Below are positions 15,225 to 22,463 of a stretch of 22,463 bases of DNA, piece after piece (position 1 is the stretch's first letter; every line of letters starts with the position of its first letter). The position numbers and the translations under genes were made by a program. Origin of the DNA: Bacteroidota bacterium (GTDB taxonomy: Bacteria > Bacteroidota > Bacteroidia > Cytophagales > Cyclobacteriaceae); NCBI GenBank assembly GCA_023428695.1, contig JAEYWY010000007.1, forward strand, positions 1 to 22,463, read 5' to 3'. The notes beneath the pieces are model-generated. The model ran no database searches. It was not told where the DNA came from and saw only the letters and a program-made list of their open reading frames with translations.

Positions 15225-18200
15225 ATGAAAAAGAAGAGTATTCTCCTTCTTGCTGGATTTGCTTTATCCAGTTTCTGGTGCTTCGGACAAAGTCCGCCAT
15301 ACACGCTACCAGTTGATCCTATCAATTACAACTCTGCTCCAGCTGCTCCTGAAAGTTGGGCATTTACAAAATACGGTGACTATCAAGTCAGCAGGGAAAC
15401 CGGCATTCCAAACATTTCAATTCCGCTTTACACTGCGCGTGACGGGCGTTTATCCGTGCCTGTTAATCTGAGTTATCATGCAGCCGGAATAAAAGTCGAT
15501 GATACGCCTTCATGGGTTGGGACAGGATGGGACTTGAACGTCGGCGGTGTGGTGACGCGTACGGTGAAAGGCCACCCTGACGAGCGAATGGAGGGCTATC
15601 TCAATACTGGTATTCCGGAGCTGTCATCATTGGATCTTTTCACAGAATGGGAGTATGCGCAGCGACTGATGGCGGGAGAGGCAGATGCCGAACCTGATGA
15701 GTTTGCCATTAATGCACCGGGACTATCGGGAAAGTTCTACTTCAAAGAAGACGGACAAGTCATCAGCCACCCTTTTGGTGATGACTCCGTCTCCTATACG
15801 CTGGACGGCTACGACATCACATCTTTTACAATAATCAGGTCTGACGGCGTCAAATACTTGTTTGGCAGTCCATCAATGACCAGCTATATCACCAACTATA
15901 ATCATTATTCGATCCATGCGAATACCACATGGTATCTGCTGGAAATGCAGTCGCCCACAGGCGAAAAGGTCAAGTTCTTTTACAAAACGAAGGCATCGCA
16001 GACTTCGCCACGAAAAACGCAGACTGACTACGTTACGCTAAAATCATCCGCTCAGGGATACCTTGGTTACTTTAAGCAGCGAAAGGAGGGACTTACACAA
16101 CCCACGTACATCGATGCGAAAGTCGTTGAACGAATTGAGTTCAAAACAGGGAAGGTTGTTTTCAACTCTTCTCAGGGCCGAGTGGATGAGTCCGCAGAAT
16201 TGAAACTTAACTCCGTTGAGATTTATGGGGCTGATTACACCACGGTCATCAAGGCCTTTGACTTCAGTTATGATTACTTCGTGAGCGCTCAGTCTGCTAC
16301 GCCAGACAAACACCGGTATCGTCTAAAGTTGCTTTCGGTCGGAGAGAGAACGTTGAATAACGTGAGCGCACCTCCGTACACCTTCACCTATCATGAGCAC
16401 CTGTCCGCACCGCCCAGATTTTCATTTTCTCAGGATTACTGGGGGTATGCCAATGGCCAGACGCCAAATGGATCTTTGCTGCCGCTATACACATTCAAGG
16501 ATCCTCAAGGAGTAAATATTCAGATCGGTAATGCAAACCGGGAGCCGAATGAAAGCTCGATGAAGCTTTGTACAATCAAACGTATAACATATCCAACGCA
16601 GGGATACACAGAATTTGATTTTGAAGCGAACAGAGTTCGTAACAGTTACACAAAAGTGACCCTGGATACGCCCACGTTCAGCGCGAAGATTCTGCCAATA
16701 TTGCCATCTGAGTCTGCCGACTACGCTTATTTTCCAGCCGAGAATGTGGCCATGCCGGCTAACAAGACGGCGTATGTAACCTATTCCATAGAGCAGGTAG
16801 GTGACGATATACTTCCCGATGGAATGATGTTCGTCGGGGTCGAAGACATCACCGCAGGTACGTCAATATGGGCGCACAGCGCAAAGACGGAATTCAATCA
16901 GACCAAGATTCTTTACTTAACCGCCGGACACGAATACCGGCTATATGTGCATTCGTATATCGATCAGATAAATATCAAAGGGTATGCCAAGATTTCCCTT
17001 TATTGGGAAAATACTTCGACGCAGAACGTCACGGAGAATACAATGGTTGGCGGACTTAGAGTGTCAAGCATGAAACACTATGATGACAATGGTGTTCTGC
17101 AGAGCGAAAAATTCTTCAACTACGAGTTGCCCGACAATTCAGGATATTCATCAGGTATCTATAATGCGGTATATATGCCGTCTCCCGAAGCGTTTCTTAA
17201 CAGCAGGGTGATGCGGTATAATGTAACTGAAACTGACTGCATGTTATATACTGACAATGTCATAAGTCTGACGGCTTCTCCCTCAAATACCAAGGCATTT
17301 CCTTTGGGGAATCTGGTGACTTATGAGTATGTCACGGAGCTAAATGCAAATCCAACAAACAACACATATGGAAAAAGTATTTACCGGTATGATATCCAAA
17401 AGAATTCAACTGTTTCACAGATTGTTGGAACAAAAGAGAACAGCTGGAGTCTGGACAAGAGCTGGCTGCGTGGACAACTTCGAAAGGAGAGCCATTTAAA
17501 CCAACAAGGCGACACTGTTAAAAATGTTTCTTATCAGTATGAGATTGTGGATGTATCCCCTGTCATTATTGCCTCCAAGTTTTATGAGCGTTGGCAAATT
17601 GGAAACAATAACACATGCGTTACATGCGGGGCACAAGGGTCTGACTGTCCCGATGCCGAGGTGGAAAGTCAGCGGATACAAAGACTACAAAGCGCCAACT
17701 ATGAGATAAAGTTCCAATGGAAGCGACTGAAATCAATAACCACTACCCAGGACGGCGTAACCTCTACAGTTAGCCTTGCTTATAACCCACAGAACAAGCA
17801 CTCTAATGTTATCTACGCTGAAGAGACCACCAGCGACAACAGGCAGGTCAAGACTTATATCCGTTATCCGCACGAAGTGAATGAGACGGAGCTCCTCGCC
17901 CGGAATATCGTCAGCGTCCCCGTTGAATCAGACGTTTACATTGGGACGACGCTGCAAAGCGGTAACAGGATAACATATGGGCAGGTGGGGTCAAGATACA
18001 TCCCAAGGTCATTTGAACAACGCCTCACCGATGGCTCATCATATCTGCAGATAGGCGAAGTGACAGAGGCAGATCTTTATGGAAATCCGATAATAATCAA
18101 AAAACGCGATGGTATTGATCAATATATCCTCTGGAATGCGCAGGGAAATCTTCCGCTTGCCCAGGTTGTTGGACCCGGTGTTTCACTTTCTAACGTGGTC

Positions 18201-18950
18201 GTAGATCCAACATACAGTTCGGCCGCACCGGGTACAACAACGCTTAGAGAATTTGTTGTTACTCATGGCCAGCGTGTCGCCGTATCAACCACCATTCTGG
18301 ACCCGTCCGGTGCGATTAACGGGTCGACTACGTATTCTTTTTACGTCGCGCGTACTGGTGAGTCGACAAAACTGTATGAGCATAATCAGGTCGGATCAAA
18401 ATCTGATTCCATAGATCTTCCTCCCGGACGATACCAGCTCCGCGCGGACTTGAATGCGGCGACCAGTAAGAATATTGTTACTCAAGTGGAGGTAAACTTC
18501 AAATCAATTGACGCTTTTTATCAGGGATTTGAAGAAACCGAAGGCAACAGCTCCTTATACGATGCCAGAACCGGTACAAGAAGCCGAACCGGAAATTACC
18601 AGATTAAACTTTCGAATCTTACCGACGGAAAGCCTTACATACTTTCTTATTTCAAAAAGGAAAACGGTGTGTGGACACTGTACAACTCAAATGTATCGAG
18701 TACATATGGAGAGTACACGATAGACCTGACGGGACAGGTCGACGAAGTACGTTTTCATCCGAAAGGCACCCAAATGAGCACTTATGCATATGATCCCTTA
18801 AATGCTTCATTGGTGCGTACGATGACAGACGCAAATAGCAGATCCGCATTCTACGAATATGATCCCCACGGCCGACTTGAAGTTGTTCGCGACGACAATT
18901 TCAAGATCAACAAAACTCTGGAGTATAGATATAAAACCGGACAAAACTGA
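15225..18950 (+). CDS. Exported RHS/YD-repeat-type surface protein (first half of an RHS pair)
   Basis: A 1241-residue protein with a signal peptide (MKKK, hydrophobic core LLLAGFAL, probable cleavage after CFG near residue 21). Residues about 40-115 carry the N-terminal module common in Bacteroidota RHS proteins (GIPNISIPLYTA, LSYHAAGIKVDDTPSWVGTG, WDLNVGGVVTR). The long middle is beta-rich. A Cys cluster C798-x2-C801-x6-C808 precedes SDCPD. A separate beta module lies at about 990-1170, including YDARTGTRSRTGNYQI. One clear YD repeat ends the protein: FYEYDPHGRLEVVRDDNFK. There is no RHS core motif and no C-terminal toxin domain, so it is not a complete polymorphic toxin. Its stop overlaps the next ATG by one base (TGATGA). 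It probably works with the following RHS protein; a shell-like assembly resembling TcB/TcC is only an analogy. Confidence 0.85.
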   Translation: MKKKSILLLAGFALSSFWCFGQSPPYTLPVDPINYNSAPAAPESWAFTKYGDYQVSRETGIPNISIPLYTARDGRLSVPVNLSYHAAGIKVDDTPSWVGTGWDLNVGGVVTRTVKGHPDERMEGYLNTGIPELSSLDLFTEWEYAQRLMAGEADAEPDEFAINAPGLSGKFYFKEDGQVISHPFGDDSVSYTLDGYDITSFTIIRSDGVKYLFGSPSMTSYITNYNHYSIHANTTWYLLEMQSPTGEKVKFFYKTKASQTSPRKTQTDYVTLKSSAQGYLGYFKQRKEGLTQPTYIDAKVVERIEFKTGKVVFNSSQGRVDESAELKLNSVEIYGADYTTVIKAFDFSYDYFVSAQSATPDKHRYRLKLLSVGERTLNNVSAPPYTFTYHEHLSAPPRFSFSQDYWGYANGQTPNGSLLPLYTFKDPQGVNIQIGNANREPNESSMKLCTIKRITYPTQGYTEFDFEANRVRNSYTKVTLDTPTFSAKILPILPSESADYAYFPAENVAMPANKTAYVTYSIEQVGDDILPDGMMFVGVEDITAGTSIWAHSAKTEFNQTKILYLTAGHEYRLYVHSYIDQINIKGYAKISLYWENTSTQNVTENTMVGGLRVSSMKHYDDNGVLQSEKFFNYELPDNSGYSSGIYNAVYMPSPEAFLNSRVMRYNVTETDCMLYTDNVISLTASPSNTKAFPLGNLVTYEYVTELNANPTNNTYGKSIYRYDIQKNSTVSQIVGTKENSWSLDKSWLRGQLRKESHLNQQGDTVKNVSYQYEIVDVSPVIIASKFYERWQIGNNNTCVTCGAQGSDCPDAEVESQRIQRLQSANYEIKFQWKRLKSITTTQDGVTSTVSLAYNPQNKHSNVIYAEETTSDNRQVKTYIRYPHEVNETELLARNIVSVPVESDVYIGTTLQSGNRITYGQVGSRYIPRSFEQRLTDGSSYLQIGEVTEADLYGNPIIIKKRDGIDQYILWNAQGNLPLAQVVGPGVSLSNVVVDPTYSSAAPGTTTLREFVVTHGQRVAVSTTILDPSGAINGSTTYSFYVARTGESTKLYEHNQVGSKSDSIDLPPGRYQLRADLNAATSKNIVTQVEVNFKSIDAFYQGFEETEGNSSLYDARTGTRSRTGNYQIKLSNLTDGKPYILSYFKKENGVWTLYNSNVSSTYGEYTIDLTGQVDEVRFHPKGTQMSTYAYDPLNASLVRTMTDANSRSAFYEYDPHGRLEVVRDDNFKINKTLEYRYKTGQN

Positions 18951-19378
18951 TGAAACACATTCTGGCACTTTTCGCCCTGCTATGGGCCACATCGGTCATA
19001 TCGCAGGCACAGTCTCTTCGGCTTCAGCAAGACACACTTGTTTGGAAAGTCACCGAATTGGTTGATAGCAATACCAAAGAGACGTGGCCATTCTCCTGTA
19101 CGTTTGTTACTTACCCGCAGGGAACGGTGGAATGGATTCAAAAGGATGGAGAGTTTGTAACAGTCTTCTCAAGAAAAGCCGTGCGCGGGTCCTGGACGAA
19201 TGCCGGGAACAATGGTAGCCTTGAGTCGGATGTTTTGACTAGTGAGATTAAGGGGTCAGTCCGATTTAAAAGAACTTCTGATAAAATAAACATTGAGTTC
19301 TTTTTTCCGGACAGCACCGGGAGAAATACGATGCCATTTGCTTTTGTTGTAAATGAAGTAAGCCGCCGCCAGCCATGA
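18950..19378 (+). CDS. Small exported protein of unknown function between two RHS genes (142 aa)
   Basis: I do not recognise a named family. The protein has a clear signal peptide (MKH, core ILALFALLWATSV, probable cleavage in SQAQ near residue 19-21) and no lipobox Cys. The mature part, about 120 residues, is beta-rich with several Trp and Phe residues and motifs such as TLVWKVTELVD, GTVEWIQKDGEFVTVFS, RGSWTN and KINIEFFFPD, compatible with a small beta-barrel or sandwich of lipocalin-like size; this is a guess from pattern only. It overlaps the upstream gene by 1 bp and the downstream gene by 4 bp (ATGA), so production is probably coupled to both RHS proteins. A periplasmic chaperone, adaptor or protective partner are all possible. 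Confidence 0.8.
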   Translation: MKHILALFALLWATSVISQAQSLRLQQDTLVWKVTELVDSNTKETWPFSCTFVTYPQGTVEWIQKDGEFVTVFSRKAVRGSWTNAGNNGSLESDVLTSEIKGSVRFKRTSDKINIEFFFPDSTGRNTMPFAFVVNEVSRRQP

Positions 19379-22300
19379 GAAAAATCGTTAGCCTTATTCT
19401 GATTCTCGGCTGGTTTGCTGCGGAGGCACAAAACATCACGGGACCTACTTCTGTAAAGGTGAATGAACGTCACACGTATACCTTTTCGACAGGCACGCTG
19501 TACATGGGTGTCATGTGGGTAGCAAACAAGGGCACCATCGATTCTACCTGGCAGTCGGGTACCACTTACTACGCGCGCGTCATCTGGACAACAGCTGGGA
19601 CAGCGGGTTATGTAAAGACCCTCAATACTGCAAATTACTCGCAGGTTGGAAATCTGAACATCCCGAATGTCCAATCGGCAACGACTCCTCCAACACCTAA
19701 TACGACATTTACAATTGTAAATACGTGCGGATCTGCGAACATAACGCGCAATACAAATCCCCCGCCGAACGCAGATTACTATTGGTACTGGCAAACGTCT
19801 TCTTCCGGTACTAGCACTGCATTAGGATATGGGGCAACAATTAATCGCACGACAGCCGGGACCCTCTATCTCAGGGCAAAACTCAAGTACGTAAATATCT
19901 GGAGTTTTTCAAGTCAGACAGTCCCCGCTTTCACGGTAACATCTAGTCCGCCTCCTGTCCCTGCTTCGGCTACTCATGGAGACGCGATATCCGATTCATC
20001 CGCACCAGTACCGATTTCGGTAAGTACTTCGTCTGGAGCAACTTCCTATGCATGGTACACACAAGCAACAGGCGGAACTCCTGTTGCGGGAGTCAGCGGC
20101 AATACTTATTCCCCTGTGTTGTCATCAACAACAAGCTACTATGTGGCCGCAATCGCGGGCGGTTGCGAAAGTAGTCGTATCGAAGTACAAGGAAGAGTGC
20201 ATCCGGGCCCGGTTATTGAAGCCAATCACAACGGCGCGATTACGATGGGCCGCGGTGTTACTTTATCCGTCACCAATTATTCTTACTCCTCGTATCAATG
20301 GATTGATCCGTCAGGCGATCCAATTTCCGGTGAGACCGGATCCACGCTATTGGTCCAGGAGCCGGGCAGTTATAAGGTTAGAGTAACGAAGAACTCTTCT
20401 GAACCTTATGTCTCACCGAATCCATATACAGTTATCAATGGCCTTTCCGGACAAAACGCGAATTACGTTGCAGTGAATACAATTCAGTCAGGCAATATAG
20501 ATGCACTTAGTGCGGTCGCAACGCTTACACCCGAATCGTTGCAGCAGCAGGTTCAGTATTTTGACGGACTGGGGCGGCCAGTGCAGACGGTGATTACCCA
20601 AGGGTCTCCCTCAAAGCAGGATATCGTGAGTCCATTGGTATACGATGCACTGGGTCGCGAGTACCGAAGCTATCGTCCGTTTGTTGCATCCGATGATGGC
20701 TATTATAAGTCCGTGACGTTTGATGGCACAGGAAACTATACCGGTATTGCAGGCAACACGTACGCCAATAATGCAAGCGGTAAAATTGCACAGGATAATC
20801 GACCCTTTAGTGAGACCGGGTTTGAACATTCGCCGTTAAGCAGACCAGTCATGACGATGGGACCCGGAGTATCGTGGAGTCAAAACAATCGGAGGGCGGA
20901 AATTAACTACGGTTCCAATGTCGACGGTACCGCTAACGGATCAGAAAAAATTCTGGTGTGGACAATTAATTCTGCCGGTCTCCCCGAGAAAAATTTATCT
21001 GTTAACAATGGCTTCTATCCATCCGGTGCATTGTACGTCACTACAACCAAAGATGAGGATGGAACCCGGGTGCGTGAGTATAAAACGAAATCCGGCCAGG
21101 TCATTTTGAAGAAAGTTTTCGCTGGTGGTGACACATTGGATTTAAATAGCAACACCAACTGGGCGCAGACCTATTATGTCTATGACGACTTCGGCAACCT
21201 TGTGGTGGTTATTCCGCCGGAAGCTGTCAAACAAATGGCTCAAACGGCGAGTGAATACCACACTGCTTCAAATACAAATAAAGATGCTTTCCTGAAGCGG
21301 TGGGCGTTCCGGTACAGCTACGACGCTCAACGCCGGATGATTGAAAAACAGGTACCCGGTGCGCAACCGGTGTACATGATTTATGACAATCGCGACCGCA
21401 TCGTTCTGACTCAGGACGGAAAGCAACGTGCAACATCACCAAGACAGTGGACATTTACAAAATATGACGAGCTGAATCGTCCGGTACTCACCGGAATAAA
21501 AGATACGACTGTGATCCTGACTCAGGCGGAGATGCAGGCGGTTGTAAACACGTTCTACGCAAAGCCCTGGAATCGGTTATGCGAGACCTATGTTGGTTCC
21601 ACTGAAGGCAACGTCCACGGCTACGCGAACAAATCATATCCTGTAATTACCAGTGGATCGGGGCTGAACATCCGCACCATTCTTACGGTGACCTATTACG
21701 ACAGCTATGATTACCTGGATCTCTGGGCTGGTGAGTACGACTATGTAAATGATGGACTGTCTGCACAAGCAAACGGAGCGATTTACACCCAGCCTGTGGC
21801 ACCAACTGATCGCGTCATAGGTCAGGTAACAGGAACTAAAACCAAGGTGATGGACGCGGTTCATACGATTGGAGCTACCTGGTTGAAATCGGTGATTTAC
21901 TACGATGAAAAATACCGCGCGATTCAAACCATTAGCGACAATTATAAAGGTGGAGAGGACAGGATATCCAGTTTGTATGATTTTACCGGCAAGGTGCTTC
22001 AGACGCAGACTACCCACGTTACGCGTGATCCGGTTTGGACTGACATCATCGGCGTAAACTTTATTGGAAACAGGGCGGACAAAGCTGACGCTCCAAGCGG
22101 ATGGGGCACTTCAGGAGCCGCATCGGCGGGTCAACTTGAAGCCGGTCAGGATGGATGGGTTGAAGCGATTGCCGATGGCCTTGGTACGAATAAAATTTTC
22201 GGACTCTCGGCGACAAATCCGGATGCTCATCAGCAGACGATAAATTACGCATGGTATCAACAGTCAAATGGCACATTACGGGTCAATGAGAATGGCGTGA

Positions 22301-22463
22301 GCAAATATATCGCTTCAGCACCTTTACAGCCCGGAGAAGTGCTCCGCGTGGAACGTGTGGGTACCACAATAAAATATCTGCGCAATGGTGTAGTCCTTTA
22401 CCAGTCTCAGACAGCATCAACGACGCCGCTTGTTGCCGACTTCGCACTCTACAACTACAATAA
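19375..22463 (+). CDS. Exported DUF6443-like RHS-repeat protein with Ig-like domains, 3' end cut by window edge
   Basis: I translated this frame by hand from the ATG at 19375 to the right edge: 1029 codons with no stop. The signal peptide MRKIVSLILILGWFAAEAQ has probable cleavage after AEA. Residues about 20-350 hold several Ig/PKD-like modules; the one at about 205-272 (SYAWYTQATGG, YSPVLSSTTSYYVAA) is the T9SS-associated Ig-like type. The DUF6443 hallmark starts near 395: YFDGLGRPVQTVI and YDALGREYRSYRPF. YD-type repeats follow: YVYDDFGNLVVVIPPEA (about 602), RYSYDAQRRMIEKQVPG (about 646) and KYDELNRPVLTG (about 697). The visible C-terminus (about 885-1029) is a jelly-roll-like module with GLSATNPDAH, VNENGVSKY and YLRNGVVLYQS. 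Family members usually continue to an RHS core and a variable C-terminus, not visible here. It overlaps the 142-residue gene by 4 bp. Confidence 0.88.
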   Translation, partial: MRKIVSLILILGWFAAEAQNITGPTSVKVNERHTYTFSTGTLYMGVMWVANKGTIDSTWQSGTTYYARVIWTTAGTAGYVKTLNTANYSQVGNLNIPNVQSATTPPTPNTTFTIVNTCGSANITRNTNPPPNADYYWYWQTSSSGTSTALGYGATINRTTAGTLYLRAKLKYVNIWSFSSQTVPAFTVTSSPPPVPASATHGDAISDSSAPVPISVSTSSGATSYAWYTQATGGTPVAGVSGNTYSPVLSSTTSYYVAAIAGGCESSRIEVQGRVHPGPVIEANHNGAITMGRGVTLSVTNYSYSSYQWIDPSGDPISGETGSTLLVQEPGSYKVRVTKNSSEPYVSPNPYTVINGLSGQNANYVAVNTIQSGNIDALSAVATLTPESLQQQVQYFDGLGRPVQTVITQGSPSKQDIVSPLVYDALGREYRSYRPFVASDDGYYKSVTFDGTGNYTGIAGNTYANNASGKIAQDNRPFSETGFEHSPLSRPVMTMGPGVSWSQNNRRAEINYGSNVDGTANGSEKILVWTINSAGLPEKNLSVNNGFYPSGALYVTTTKDEDGTRVREYKTKSGQVILKKVFAGGDTLDLNSNTNWAQTYYVYDDFGNLVVVIPPEAVKQMAQTASEYHTASNTNKDAFLKRWAFRYSYDAQRRMIEKQVPGAQPVYMIYDNRDRIVLTQDGKQRATSPRQWTFTKYDELNRPVLTGIKDTTVILTQAEMQAVVNTFYAKPWNRLCETYVGSTEGNVHGYANKSYPVITSGSGLNIRTILTVTYYDSYDYLDLWAGEYDYVNDGLSAQANGAIYTQPVAPTDRVIGQVTGTKTKVMDAVHTIGATWLKSVIYYDEKYRAIQTISDNYKGGEDRISSLYDFTGKVLQTQTTHVTRDPVWTDIIGVNFIGNRADKADAPSGWGTSGAASAGQLEAGQDGWVEAIADGLGTNKIFGLSATNPDAHQQTINYAWYQQSNGTLRVNENGVSKYIASAPLQPGEVLRVERVGTTIKYLRNGVVLYQSQTASTTPLVADFALYNYN

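Noticed and set aside
15225..22463. Complete polymorphic toxin with immunity gene
   Set aside because: No RHS core, toxin domain or immunity gene is visible within the window; the relevant end of the second RHS gene is outside it.

Overview
The window looks like a chromosomal segment of a Bacteroidota member, most likely a Cytophagales-type gliding bacterium. The grounds are a 978-residue surface protein with a gliding-motility/type IX secretion (T9SS) type-B sorting C-terminus, an operon of exported RHS/YD-repeat proteins with a DUF6443-like module, little Shine-Dalgarno signal, and one promoter matching the Bacteroidota TTTG-N19-TAnnTTTG pattern. This placement is inference from gene families; no rRNA or other marker gene is present.

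Layout. 1-809 (-) is the 5' part of an SPFH/band-7 membrane protein gene cut by the window edge, with a palindromic operator-like site upstream. 997-1875 (+) is a bestrophin-family channel. 5151 down to 1879 (-) is a probable four-gene operon: a small coiled-coil protein, a small unknown protein, a PlsB-like acyltransferase and gpsA. The last two overlap by 23 bp and would make glycerol-3-phosphate and acylate it. 5417-8353 (+) is the large T9SS surface protein, overlapped by a DCC-family (DUF393) thiol protein. 8754-9481 is a convergent gap filled by a 227-228 bp tandem repeat. fabD and folK (-) follow, then sppA and bioB (+), divergent from folK. From 15225 to the right edge runs a tightly overlapped three-gene operon: a 1241-residue exported RHS-type protein, a 142-residue exported unknown, and a second RHS-type protein of at least 1029 residues that runs off the window.

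The most unusual feature outside genes is a composite intergenic element. Blocks A (AGCTGCA heptamers), B (an ACCGC...CGCGAAGGCGC box), C (AATTAGA heptamers) and often D (AACCTGA heptamers) occur in the same order, just 3' of folK, sppA and bioB, always in the sense orientation of the upstream gene. Three of the four blocks have a period of 7 bp. Block D fills the region immediately before the bioB start codon.

The housekeeping genes (gpsA, acyltransferase, fabD, folK, sppA, bioB) cover phospholipid, fatty-acid, folate and biotin synthesis and envelope proteolysis. The accessory interest lies in the RHS operon, which may encode a split extracellular RHS assembly whose C-terminal effector, if any, lies beyond the right edge.
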